From Takakia lepidozioides (lineage: Eukaryota; Streptophyta; Takakiopsida; Takakiales; Takakiaceae), in assembly GCA_030704615.1 (NCBI GenBank), contig CM060731.1, positions 71,466,756 through 71,530,755 of the forward strand: a stretch of DNA of 64,000 nucleotides, given 5' to 3'. Under the pieces are notes generated by a model, which saw nothing but the letters and a program-made list of their open reading frames with translations, did no database searches and was not told the origin of the DNA. This document shows, piece after piece, positions 31,632 to 42,940 of the stretch. The position numbers and the translations under genes are program-made. Numbering within the stretch: position 1 is the stretch's first letter; every line of letters begins with the position of its first letter.

Positions 31632-31640
31632 TGGTTGCTA
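31632..31640 (-). promoter_or_regulatory. UAG-CAACCA candidate leaky stop, third instance
   Basis: TAGCAACCA occurs on the minus strand in the same frame relation as at 7386 and 18203. Neighbouring codons have changed (…V-A-A stop Q-P-R…) while these nine bases have not. Confidence 0.7.
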
Positions 31641-33130
31641 TGCTGCAACCTCTTGAGCAGTACTCCCTGCCTGCTCAGTCAATGACAAGGCCTCATCCTA
31701 CCCCATCATCTCATCCGTGATGACCTCCTCAACCCGAGAAGAATCCCCAACCTCATCCATCACAGCCGCCTTGGCTGCCAACTCCCTCTGAACCTAGAGC
31801 ACCTCCCACGTGTGCCATGAATGTCTACACCCCGTGGTCCTCACCGGCTCGCCCCCAATCACAACCTGTACCGTCTCGGTAGGCATAGAGACCGTCAAGG
31901 GAAGTGCACTCCACACTCTACGTTGCTCAGCCATAGCCAAGTTGATAATCTATGTCAAGCAATTGAGATCCATCATTTGCCCCAACACCTGGCGACGTGA
32001 TGCCTCAGAAAGAGAAGACACTGCCGTGGTCCCAATGGAAAAACCCATAGCCCGCTCTCGCTCATCGGCATTGGGCTCCACTAACTGCTGCAATTGAGCA
32101 TCCCGCAGGAGGCCAGGTCCACTATCCCGGAAAGCATGCGATCATGGGAAGCTTAGCAGTGTAGGTAGTGTTGCTCGTGGTTGACCCACCTTGTTGACCA
32201 TTGCCAAAGGTGAACGGTCATCGTGTCTCACACGCTGAGACTGCCTCCCTGTGTCCAAAATGCTATCCACTGTGAGGTGTGCTAGCCGCTGCACCCCATC
32301 AAAGGCATGCTTGAGCAATGCGACCCAGCCACGATCGGACTTGATGCACATTGGCCATCACCCTGGCCCGAGAATCGCCCATTAGTAGCACATTCTCCAA
32401 GATGTATGCTGGAGATACAGCTTGATGAAGCTGTAAGTGGCGCAAAACCCGTATGCACCATCTTCCAAAACAGACCCGACCTCGAGTCTCGCAATCCATT
32501 GCCATGCCCGGCTGATGAATGCCCTTGGCAGGGCCAACCTGCCACTACCACATCAATGGAGCCAACCCGCTCCAAATCCTGCGCCCCCAGCAAAGAGATG
32601 TCTGCTGGCAAGGCCTGCTGATATCCACGAACCGCAAACACTGACAACAACTCAGGGTACTACTGCACCAACTGAGCAACATGACGGAGTGAGACGCGTC
32701 GTGCAGTCTCATCCCTCTCCACATACAAGTAACGCCGTACCCGTATACCCGGCTGTAGCACAACAGCCAATCTGGTGCTGATCCCGCCAAACAAGTCCAG
32801 AAAGCAAATGCCTTCATCCGGACACTACCACACGATCAGTGTCCAATGGTGACAACAGAGATGGACCTGATGCAATCCCCGCACTGTCCTCCTCTCCTGA
32901 TGGTACAAAAACCTTTATCCATGCTTGTTGCACCCATCGATCAGCAACCCGCTGCAAATCCTGCTCGAGCCCCACAATACAGTGTGAGCAACCATGGCAG
33001 GCAACTCCGCCATACCATATATATCATCCTGCTCTCCCGGAGGTGACACATCCTCTAAATAAGCGTTGCCCTCAAGCAACACTCCAGGCCAATTCATTGT
33101 AGTTGTGAATGCTGCCAGTGTTGGCATCTT
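31641..33130 (-). pseudogene. DNMT3-type cytosine-5 methyltransferase, copy 2
   Basis: It is collinear with copy 1. Motif I is ICFLDLFGGIST (about 32810), followed in frame by RRYLYVERDETARRVSLRH, which copy 1 has lost to a frameshift pair. Motif IV is VVVAGWPCQGHSS, with the catalytic Cys codon at 32530-32528. Motif VI is AYILENV (about 32400). Motif VIII is missing through a ~90 bp deletion near 32330. Motif IX/X and the acidic tail follow (about 32150-31641). A CAG-to-TAG stop lies at 32662-32660, with frameshifts near 32455 and 32100. It is inactive, but the motifs confirm the domain independently. Confidence 0.9.
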
Positions 33131-33700
33131 GCCTCACTGGGCAACCGTAACTCCTCCTATGAACGTCATAGGAAGATGCACATGTCGGCCCTCCCCTGAC
33201 TGCCATCCAATCCTCTAGGAAGCTGACTTCCCCCAAAAATCCATGGTGAAGCCTATGGGGTACAACACTGCCCCATCAACAATGACATCGTACGAGACCG
33301 CGTCTGTTACAATGGCCTTGGCTCTCATCACTGAGCCATATGTAGGATGATCCGGTTGTAGTCGGATAGCCAACTCACGTCGTGTCATGCCCCGAGCGTG
33401 CTCTAATCATCCCAGAGATGTCTGTATCTGGAAAGGGCACAGCTCCATATCCGCCTCCATGAGGCCCAAGCCTGCAATAGCAGCTCTGCCCAACATCAAT
33501 GGCTGAGTTCCAGAGTCCAACAAGACTCGTAGTGGCCGGTACCTCTTGCCTGCCGGTCCTCTCAAACTGAAAAATGCCATCTTGGTTGTCTAACATGACA
33601 GCTCCAGGTGTCACCATGGCGCGCTCAATGGCTGGCTTAGTTGGCAGCTCTGCCAACCTGGCAGCTGCAGCTTGCCATGGCGCCGCCATGGCAGTCTTGA
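33131..33700 (-). pseudogene. Retropepsin, copy 2
   Basis: The minus strand around 33525-33480 reads LLDSG-TQP-LMLGRAAIAG without the nucleotide loss seen in copy 1, so the protease and the following region form one frame in the ancestral element. The C-terminal region (GFTMDFW-like) lies at about 33250. A few frameshifts occur further on. Confidence 0.8.
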
Positions 33701-35060
33701 CCCTCAAATCCGAGGATCCCTCCGGCACTACACCTCCCACTATCTCCGCAGAAGATGAAGTAACCTCCCCATTCTCATAGAGTGTAGCTGCCAGCCTGAA
33801 CACCTCAGCTGGTCTTACCCCCAGCGTCGCAATCATGGTAGCCGAGAACAATGGAGCCTGGCACACAACTATGGCCGCCCCCAATAGCACACTAGCTGCC
33901 GTAGCCTTGACAACACAAGGTAGTGGTGCTGCCCGTGTAGCTCTCCCCAATGGCATAGTAACCTCCGCCTCAGTAACAGTCGGGTAAGAACTAGGTGCCA
34001 TGGACGGCGTCGACATTGTCTCCACCAATGTGAATGACTGAGGAAGCCTGGCCTGACGGCTTGCCTCCCCACGCTGTGAATCCAACTCCACCTCTACACC
34101 TCGTGGCTCAGGAACTCGTGCTGCTCCTCGAGTCACTGCCGCAGCCGACTCCACTTGCACTAGTGGTAGTGCTGCCCCGCACATAGTGGTAGTGGTAGTG
34201 CTGCCCGACACTAGTGGTAGTGGTGCCCCACCCACAGTGGTAGTGGTAGTGGTAGCCCATACATAGTGGTAGTGGCAATGGCACCCCTCACTAGTGGTAG
34301 TGCTGCCCCGCACATGAATCCCATGCCTCCCATGTCTCCTCCCTCAAGAGCAGGAGGTGGACCATCCGGCCTTGGAGCCGGTACCACCTGAGCTATGGCC
34401 ATGGCAGCGAGCCTCTGCTCTAGCTGCTGAAGCCGGTTGGCCATGCTTTGGTCAACACCCTGACCTCCGCGTCCTTGGCCATGTTGAGCTTGCCCTTGGC
34501 CTGCACCTCGTGCTTGGCCACCTCGTCCTCTCTGGGCTGCTCCACCTCGCCCTCGGCCACCATTGTTCCCTTGGAACTGGCCTGGGCGCAACTCAGGATG
34601 CAAACCATAGCACTGGGCCTCTTCATGCCCGTACTTGCCACAATGCCCACACTGCAACTGTACAGGCTGTGCCGGTGCCAAACCATTGCCTCCCTCTGGG
34701 CAATCATTCTTGACATGGGGTCCTCCACATGTCTAACACACCACATCTGCCTGTCGTTAGCTTACAAATGAAGGGAGAGACCCTTGCATCTGAGGTCCTC
34801 TCTGCCCTTCCCTGGGCTTCACCTGAGCCCCTTTGTTGCCTTGAGCACGTTGAGGTAGTGGCTGGCTAGGAGCACCACTACCCCGTGGTGCCTCCTTAGC
34901 AAATCCCACCATGACCACTCGTTCCTCCACCATGTTGAGTTCTATCCGCTCTGCCAGCAAAAACACATTTGCTAAGGTGGGTTGGGCCGCTTGTAGGAGA
35001 GTTGCATCCCGCACCCTTCTCTTCAGCTGGACTTGTCCAATATCCCGTACCAGACACTCC
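33701..35060 (-). pseudogene. gag and linker, copy 2
   Basis: From the 5' side it holds the gag helical region (RRVRDATLLQAAQPTLANVFL, about 35014-34950), a basic stretch, and a first zinc knuckle with TGG mutated to TAG at 34735-34733. An intact second knuckle CGHCGKYGHEEAQC follows (about 34650), then an RG/Q-rich tail and the ANRLQQLEQRLAAM helix (34440). The Ala/Thr/Pro linker then leads to the protease. Upstream of about 35040 the sequence no longer matches copy 1 gag, so the capsid N-terminus is missing or exchanged. Confidence 0.8.
34140..34325 (-). repeat. Trinucleotide-rich insertion in the gag linker
   Basis: GTGGTA/GTAGTG repeats with duplicated 'agtggtagtgctgccccgca' expand the linker relative to copy 1 (4770-4800). 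This is probably replication slippage. Confidence 0.8.
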
Positions 35061-36971
35061 TCAAACCGCCCTCCACGAGCTCATGAAACTTGGCTTCCAA
35101 TGCCCCATGCAAGCCTCCACAGGGTCCGCCTCCTTACGTCCACCAGCCATTCCTCAGAATGGAACAACCTCGAGAAACCACGCCATTCACTGAAGGTTAA
35201 AAAATGGATCCAATAGAGGTACATATAGGCCCCAACAACATTCTGTCCAAAGAATTACATGCACGTTGGTCTCCCCCATAGTTAAGAATTGGGCTGAAAA
35301 CCCGAAAAGATTACCTGCAGGGGAGTAATCCCCTTTGTTAAAACGCAACAGGGAGGCAATTCCAACTTTTTTGCCGGATCAGCTAGCTCAAAACCGTTGT
35401 TCTTCAGAGCCCAGCCTCCCCATCAAGGTCCCACGAAACGAGTAAAAAATGAATGAATTAATTAATTAATTAATTAACTCTGACTGTTCGCGGCCATCCG
35501 TGGCCCAGCCGCCACGACTCCTCACGGCCCGCCCTAGTCGCTCGTTGGCCATGGGCTGCCCTGCGATACCCCGTGGTACCACGCCCACGAGCCTTCCCGG
35601 CCCGCCATCCCCACGATCTGGTCACTGTGCCAACCCGTGGTGTCCGCACCACGGCTTTCCACGGTCACGGTCAACGGTCACGGACAACAGTTCCCTGCGT
35701 TCCCAGGAACTCCACACGAATTCCCATGCGTTCTCGATCGCTCTCGGGACGTTCCCACGTGTTCTCGAGTTTTCCCCGAGCTGGGGTTTGCTCCTGCACC
35801 TGCTGCTGCTGAGCTATGGCTTCTGCGGAGCCATCAGCCCCATCGCCCTCCACTCCTGAGCTCTCATGGCCCACTAGAAGCGCCCCCAACTCAACAAGCA
35901 AGCTATATGCTGCCCAACAAGCTCTATTTTCTTCATGAAGCTCACAAAAACAAATCTGAAAATATACACCTTTACAACCTTGGTGTACCTGCAGTTCTAC
36001 TGCACGTTCCCTGGCTCTAGGATGCCTAGTTGCTGCCCTTCTAGCCCCACTCTTGCCACTCCAAGAGCCCTTACAGTACTAGAGTTTCGGATTGAAACTT
36101 CCAACTCAAGCACATGCTTCACAAGTGCACTGATTTGCACACAAGAGGGACTAGCCCTCTCTCTTCACTCATACCTCTTCATGAGCTTGGAGCTGAAGCT
36201 CCCAACGGGCTGCGATGCATCCCCTCGCAGCTCCACTATTCGGCTGCTCCTCATCTACCCGCAACATCTAGTTTCGGGCAGAGATACCTGGAGCTGATCA
36301 TATCATCTCCAACCTGCAACATGCTAGCTTCCCATGCGCAGCCCACATTCCTGCAGCTCCTTAACTCGCCCTGCAGCTGAAGAAGATGACCACCAGTTTG
36401 CCCACTCGTGGCCAACATCTCCTCCGCTTCACACTAGAACCGCATACTCAGTTGTCATAGCGTTGAGCTATGCAACACTGACCGCCTCTCCATTGCAAAC
36501 CTGCAACCTATTCGCTTTTGCACTCTATCTGCTTTGGATAGGCTCATGCACGGATCCCTGCACTCTAGGCTAAACCGTTTCTCATGATCTAAAAACACAA
36601 GTGCTACAACTAACTCGAACCTGACACTCACAGACTCGAGCTGATCTTTCTCGAGTGATAAAGAAAGGAAGATACAAACACACAAGCTCTCTCAAACTCA
36701 CATACTTGCACATGAAAACACCACTCATATATTAAGTCGAGCCAAGCGCACCCCACGCCATGGGGAATCCACACTACGGCGCCATAGCTAGACGCGGTGA
36801 GGCTCAACTCGAGAAAGATGAGCCCACTGCGATTTGCCGTGAAGATAACAACGCCAGGTGCCCAAACATATATTGGCCCCTGGATTGACATTTGGGTCAA
36901 TCCCAAATATCAATATATCAAAACTAACTATTTCCTAGCTAGTTTCACACTAGTGATAAAATAACTTGACA
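35061..36971 (-). repeat. 5' LTR/leader, copy 2
   Basis: It begins on the minus strand at 36971 with TGTCAAGTTATTTTA, matching 164 of copy 1, and shares the promoter-like block at 36860-36740. It then diverges strongly, with an (AATT)n run at 35457-35477 and a GC-rich stretch at 35480-35700. No gene is seen. Confidence 0.6.
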
Positions 36972-37139
36972 AAAAAAAATGAGAAAAATAGACCCCATGG
37001 GAGAGTGTTTTTTTTTGTTTTGTTTTTTTGTTCTGGTGGAAAATTGTCAAATTTGGGACCTAGAAAATGATGCGGCAGCTACTTGTACAAAGAAATTATG
37101 GGGTATAAAAATCAAAAATTTCGCCAAAAAGCGCCTAGT
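36972..37139. other. Unique spacer, A/T runs
   Basis: Flanks the 5' end of copy 2. It carries T-rich runs at 37010-37030 and no gene. Confidence 0.4.
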
Positions 37140-37244
37140 TGAATATCAGGGGAAAACAATAGGAACTAGGGTAGCCCGTGCCGTTGGCCCAAGTGTCCAA
37201 TGTCATCTAGGTCCAAGTGCATCAATATATGAAGCAAGCCATAT

Positions 37245-37690
37245 CTAATCTTTTTTTTCCACAGAGCCTACAACCACATTTGAACCGGAGACCTTTCTTC
37301 TGTCGAGGTTCCAATCATTGTGCAGCGACCAAAAGTACTTCAAATTCGCTTTAGCCATACCTCATCTTTTTTCCCACAGAGCTTACGACCATATTTGAAC
37401 CGGAGACCTTTATCTTGAGATCTCTCCTGTCGAGGCTCCAACCATTGTCCCAGGAATATTGCCCATTTTGCTATTTTTTGCGAATTTCCAGCGACCAAAA
37501 GTACTTGGAATTCCACATCTCCCACACTGCATGTCCAAAAATCATGAGACCAAGCCGGTGCACCCCTCCACATCGAGGGCTTTCCAACGGCACCAAGCAC
37601 CGGGGCTGGGGCCCCGCGGTTTGGGAGATCTCAACAACGCTACAAACAAAACAAACAAAACAAAATAAAACGTCTCGCTTCGTATATTGA
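37245..37690. repeat. SINE-like interspersed repeat, copy 1
   Basis: Starts with a T-run and 'ccacagagcctacraccaga', contains 'tttgaaccggagaccttt' (the reverse complement of a tRNA B-box-like GGTTCAAAT) and ends in an AAACAAAAC-type tail. The first ~70 bp are present twice (37245 and 37365). Confidence 0.6.
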
Positions 37691-38127
37691 CTAGGGTAGC
37701 CGGTGTCGTTGGCCCAAGTGTCCACTGTCATCTAAGTCCAAGTGCAATCCCCTATGTATCTAGACACCCTCATCTTTGGGAGATCTAGGCCTAGGGTAGC
37801 CTGCGTCATTGGCCCATGTGTTAAGAATTGAGATCTATGTCCAAATGCAATCCCCTATGTGTTTGAAGTAGCGTCTCCTATGTCAAGGCATATGTGTGAA
37901 GAATTGAAATCTAAGCCCAAGTGCAATTTCTCATGTATCCAAGTGGGTCTCCTATATCGAGGCCCAAGTGCGACCTCTAGTGTAGCCTATGCCGTTGGCC
38001 CATGTGTGAAGAATTGAAATCTAAGCCCAAGTGCAATCTTCTATTCATGTATCCAAGTGCATCTCCCATGTATAGCCCCAAGTGTCCAGTGTCATTTAAG
38101 TCCAAGTGCAATCCCATATCTAACCAT

Positions 38128-38455
38128 TTTTTTTTTTTTTTTTTCCTCAGAGAGCCTACGACCAGATTTGAACCGGAGACCTTTCCCTTGATATCTCTCC
38201 TGTCGAGGCTCCAACCATTGTCCCAGGAATGCCCACTTTGCCATTTTTGCTTATTTTTGTGAATTTCCAGCGACCAAAAGTACTTGGAATTCCGTATCTC
38301 TCACACCTCAGGTCCAAAAAATTCATGAGACCAAGCTGGTGCATCCCTCCTTGTCGAGGGCTTTCCAACGGTACCCAACACCAGCGTTGGGGCCTCGCGG
38401 TCTGGGACATCTCAACGTGACAAAACAAACAAACAAACAAACAAACAAATCATCT
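38128..38455. repeat. SINE-like interspersed repeat, copy 2
   Basis: A ~330 bp unit bounded by an 18-nt T-run and an (ACAA)n tail. The internal marker 'gtcgagggctttccaacggt' is shared with the other copies. Confidence 0.65.
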
Positions 38456-38693
38456 TAATTCATATACTGACTAGGGTAGCCTGTGCCGTTGGCCCAAGTG
38501 TCCAATGTCATCTAAGCCCAAGTGCAATTTCATGTGTATCCAAAGGCGTCTCCCATGTGCGTCTCTCATGTCGAGGCCTATCTAAGCCTAGTGTGCAATC
38601 TCCTATGTATCCAAGTACGTCTCCCATGTCAAAGCCCGATTCATTTTTTTCCATGAATTTATTGAGTGGTAATATATCATATCATTATTTGAT

Positions 38694-39289
38694 GGCCTCT
38701 CATTGTTTAATAATAGGGTCATGAATGCATGGGCGGGCCCCACCAGTACGACCCTTGGGGTGAGCTCATAAGCCCACCGTCGGCGAGATTCTGAATTTTT
38801 TTTCTAAGTTCTTGTTAATCTACCGTGGCGGACCGTCTAGCGGACTGGGCAGACCCTCCAAGAGACCGACACCAACCTTCTAGCAGACCCTCCAGCAGCC
38901 CTTCCAGACCCCCCTCCAACAGACCGGCTTAGACCCTCCAGCAGATCGGTAGACCCTTCGACAAAATATATATTTAATAACACACATTATTACCACGGTA
39001 CAACATAACAAGATTTGAACACCATACTTCATGTTTATCATTCATTACTCTTAACCACCACACTACCCACCACTTTCTACAAACCCATGCAATAACTAAT
39101 GCTTTATGTGCATATTGTGGGCCCAGCAGACCAGCTTGCCGGGCAAACCTAGCAAGCAGACTGGCGGGGATTGGCGGGGTCTGGGTAGGGGCGCTCCCAC
39201 CCTCCACGACCCCCTCTGCCACACGCGGGCCCCGCCGCAGCCACACGCGCGGGCATTCATGACCCTATTATTGTTAAATGAGAAGCTTA
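38694..39289. mobile_element. Inverted-repeat DNA transposon (MITE-like, ~596 bp)
   Basis: The ends are inverted copies over about 30 bp: TCTCATTGTTTAATAATAGG, then GTCATGAATGC at the left, against the same sequence read from 39289 on the other strand. TTGAT lies on both sides (38689-38693 and 39290-39294). The uninterrupted satellite sequence at 39600-39660 shows one copy of the site. The interior is rich in CAGACCCTCCAGCAGACC repeats and has no transposase. Confidence 0.75.
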
Positions 39290-40279
39290 TTGATATCTCA
39301 TTCGTCTCTAGGGTAACTTGTGCCGGCGTTGGCCCAAGTGTCGTCTAAGCCCAAGTGCAATCTCCTATGTATCCAAGCGTCTCCTATGTCGAGGCCCAAG
39401 TGCGACCTCTAGGGTAGCCTGTGCCGTTGGCCCAAGTGTCCAGTGTCATCTAAGCCCAAGTGCAATCTCATGTATATCCAAAGCCATCTCCCATGTGCGT
39501 CTCCCATGTCGAGGCCTATCTAAGCCTAGTGTGCAATCTCCTATGTATCCAAGTACGTCTCCCATGTCAAGGCCCGATTCATTTTTTACCATGAATTTAT
39601 TGAGTGGTAATATATATCATATCATTGTTGATATATCTCTCGTCTCTAGGGTAGCTTGTGCCGGCGTTGGCCCAATTGTCATCTAAGCCCAAGTGCAATC
39701 TCCTATGTATCCAAGCTTCTCCTATGTCGAGGCCCAAGTGCGACCTCTAGGGTAGCCTGTGTCGTTGGCCCATGTGTGAAGAATTGAAATCTAAGACCAA
39801 GTGCAATTTCCTATGTATCCCAGTGTGTCTCCTATGTCGAGGCCCATCTAAGCCCAAGTGCAATCTCCTATGTATCCGTCTCCAGGGTAGCCTGTGTCAT
39901 TGGCCCAAGTGTCCAATGTCATCTAAGTCCAAGTGCAATCCCCCATGTATCAAAGTGTGTCTCCTATGTCGAGGCCCAAATGCAACCTCTAGGGTAGCCT
40001 TTGCCATCTAAGCCCAAGTGTCCACTGTCATCTAAGCCCAACTGTAAGATCTTATATGTATCCCATTGTGTCTCCTATGCTGAGGCCCAATGCGACCGCT
40101 AGGGTAGCCTATGCCATTGGCCCAAGTGTCCGGTGTCATCTAAACCCAAGTCCAATCTCCTATGTCCAGTGCAATTTCCTATGTATCCAAGTGCGTCTCC
40201 TATGTTGAGGCCCAAGTGCAACCTTTAGGCCCTAGGGTAGCCCGTGTCGTTGGCCCAAGTGTCCAATGTCATCTAAGTA

Positions 40280-40575
40280 AGTTTTTTTCCATAGAGCCTA
40301 TGACCAGATTTGAACCGGAGACCTTTCCTTTGATATCTCCTCCAACCACTGTCCCAGGAATGCCCACTTTGCCATTTTTGCTATTTTTTGTGAATTTCCA
40401 GCGACCAAAAGTACTTAGAATTCCACATCTTCCACACCGCAGGTCCAAAAGTCATGAGACCAAGTTCGTGCTCCCCTCCTCGTCGAGGGCTTTCCAACGG
40501 TACCAAACACCCGCGCTGGGGCCTCGCGGTTTGGGACATCTCAACGTGACAAAACAAAACAAAACAAACGTCTTG
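40280..40575. repeat. SINE-like interspersed repeat, copy 3
   Basis: Same unit as at 38128, here with a short T-run and a (AAAAC)n tail at 40549-40570. It begins after 'tctaagtaag', as does copy 4. Confidence 0.65.
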
Positions 40576-42179
40576 CTTCAAAGATTGACTAGGGTAGCAT
40601 GTGCCGTTGGCCCAAGTGTCCAATGTCATCTAAGCCCAAGTGCAATCTCCTATGCATCCAACTTTGGCGTCTCCCATGTGCGTCTCCTATGTTGAGGCCC
40701 ATCTAAGCCCAGTGTGCAATCCCCTATGTATCAAAGTGCGTCCCCTATGTCGAGGCCCAAATGCAACCTCTAGGGTAGCCTTTGCCGTTGGACCAAGTGT
40801 CCAATGTCATCTCAGTAAGTTTTTTTCTACATAGCCTAGTGTGCAATCCCCTATGTATCTCGAGACCCTCCTGTTTGGGAGATCTAGGCCTAGGGTAGCC
40901 TACGCCATTGGCCCATGTGTTAAGAATTGGTATCTAAGTCCAAGTGCAATCCCCCTATGTATTCAAGTAGCATCTCATATGTCAAGGTCCATGTGTGAAG
41001 AATTGAAATCTAAGCTCAAGTGCAATTTCTTATGTACCCAAGTGGGTCTCCTATGTCGAGGCCCAAGTGCGACCTCTAGTGTAGCCTATGCCGTTGGCCC
41101 ATGTGAGATGAATTGAAATCTAAGCCCAAATACAATCTTCTATTCATGTATCCAAGTGCATCTCCCATGTACAGGCCCAAGTGTCCAGTGTCATCTAAAG
41201 CCCAAGCGTAAGATCTTCTATGTATCCCAGTGCGTAGGGTGGCATGTGCCTTTGGCCCATGTGTGTGAAGAATTGAAATCTAAGACAAGTACAATTTCAT
41301 ATGTATCCCAATGCGTCTTCTCTGTTGAGGCCCAAACCTGGAGTGTAGCCTACGCCTTTGGCTTATGTGTGAATAATTGAAATCTCAGACCAAGTGCAAT
41401 TTGTATGTAGGCAAGCGCGTCTCCTATGTTGAGGATAGCCTGCGGCGTTGGCCCAAGTGTCCAGTGTCATCTAAGTCCAAGTGCAATCCCCTATGTATCC
41501 AAGTGCGTCTCCTATGTCGAGGCCCAAATGCGACCTCTAGGGTAGCCTGTGCCGTTGGCCCTAGTGCCCAATGTCATCGAAGCCCAAGTGTAAGATCTTC
41601 TATGTATCCCAGTGCGTCTCCTATGTCGAGGCCCAAGTGCGACCTCTAGTATAGCCTATGCCGTTTGCCCCATATATGAAGAATTGAAATCGAAGACCAA
41701 GTGTAATTTCCTATGTATCCAAGTGCAAAAGTACAATTTCATATGTATCCCAGTGCGTCTTCTATTTTGAGGCCCAAGCCTTGAGTGTAGCCTACGTTGG
41801 CCCAAGTGTCTAGTGTCATCTAAGTCCAAGTGCAATCCCCTATGTATCCAAGTGTGTCTCCTATGTCGAGGCCCAAATGCGACCTCTACGATAGCCTGTG
41901 CCGTTGGCCCAAGTGTCCAATGTCATCGAAGCCCAAGTGTAAGATCTTCTATGTATCCCAATGCGACTCGTATGTTGTTTGCCCCATATATCAAGAATTA
42001 GAATCTAAGACCAAGTGTAATTTCCTATGTATCCAAGTGCAATCTTCTATTCATGTATCCAAGTGCATCTCCCATGTAGAGCCCCAATTGTCCAGTGTCA
42101 TCTAAGCCCAAGTCCAATCTCCTATGTATCTAGTGCGATTTCCTATGTATCCAAGTGCATCTTCTTATGTCGACCAAGT

Positions 42180-42505
42180 AAGTTTTTTCCCACAGAGCCT
42201 ATGGCCAGATTTGAACCGAAGACCTTTCCCCTGATATCTCTCCCCTCGAGGCCCCAACCATTGTCCAAGAATGCACACTTTGCCATTTTTGCTATTTTTT
42301 GTGAATTTCCAGGGACCAAAAGCACTTGGAATTTGACATCTCCAACACGGCAGGTCCAAAAATTGTGAGACCAAGCCCGTGCACCCCTCCTCGTCGAGGG
42401 CTTTCCAACGGTACCAAGCACCAGGGCTCGGGCCTTGCGGTTCAGGACATCTCAACGTGACAAAACAAAACAAAACAAAACAAAACAAACAAATCGTCTT
42501 AATTC
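42180..42505. repeat. SINE-like interspersed repeat, copy 4
   Basis: Same unit, at the right end of the satellite, with a longer (AAAAC)n tail (42460-42490). Tail length differs in each copy, as expected for retroposons. Confidence 0.65.
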
Positions 42506-42520
42506 ATAGATTGATATTGA

Positions 42521-42940
42521 TAGGTAATGTAAGAACTCAATGCATGCGTGCAAAGACGGTCCGTTGGTTTTTGGCACGTCAAATATTCCCCACCCGCTTT
42601 CTGAGTGACATGAAACGGAAGGGAGTGCAACTCCACTCAGGGTTAGACCGGGTTACACAACAGGAGTGTAACTCCACTCGGGGTTACACTAGATTACATG
42701 GAAGGCAGTGTAACTCTACTCGGTGTAATTCGCACTTGGTCTCGAAATTTTGATCAAGTATTAAATGGACTTCCAGGAGTTACACAAGACCCAGGATGAC
42801 ACTACCGAAGGTTACACTAGTTGGAGTTACAGAGACCCAGGGTGCTGCCACCTATGTGAGGAGTTAAACCCCACATCTTACCACCTACTCTGCAATCACC
42901 TTATGAGTAGGCTACTCACCACTGCTTGCAGACCTCTTCA
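42521..42940. repeat. Short repeats around GTAACTCCACTC
   Basis: Three or four ~45 bp units (42620-42730) contain 'gtgtaactccactcggggtt', followed by related GGAGTTACA/GGTTACACTAG copies to 42835. No gene is seen. Confidence 0.55.

Larger units (their letters stand above)
37140..42520. repeat. Degenerate satellite of ~100-130 bp units
   Basis: About two dozen units share 'agggtagcctgtgccgttgg', 'cccaagtgtccaatgtcatc', 'taagcccaagtgcaatctcc', 'tatgtatccaagtgcgtctc' and 'ctatgtcgaggcccaagtgc', in that order. Units differ by deletions and by the presence of 'tgtgtgaagaattgaaatct'. Open frames here (MYPSASPMSRP-type peptides) are repeat by-products. Four SINE-like copies and one inverted-repeat transposon interrupt it. 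Confidence 0.93.

Noticed and set aside
15615-36971. Reading 15615-18303 and 31179-36971 as two separate methyltransferase retrotransposons
   Set aside because: Matching TGC duplications at the CACTA ends and the 20566-20597 linker show they are one element split by the CACTA insertion and a later inversion.
38128-38260. tRNA gene suggested by GGTTCAAAT on the minus strand
   Set aside because: Only a B-box-like piece is present; no cloverleaf can be drawn, and it is part of a dispersed repeat.
37140-42520. Many open frames of 60-120 codons with repeated MYPSASPMSRP-like peptides
   Set aside because: They follow the satellite repeat in several frames on both strands and have no start or splice context.
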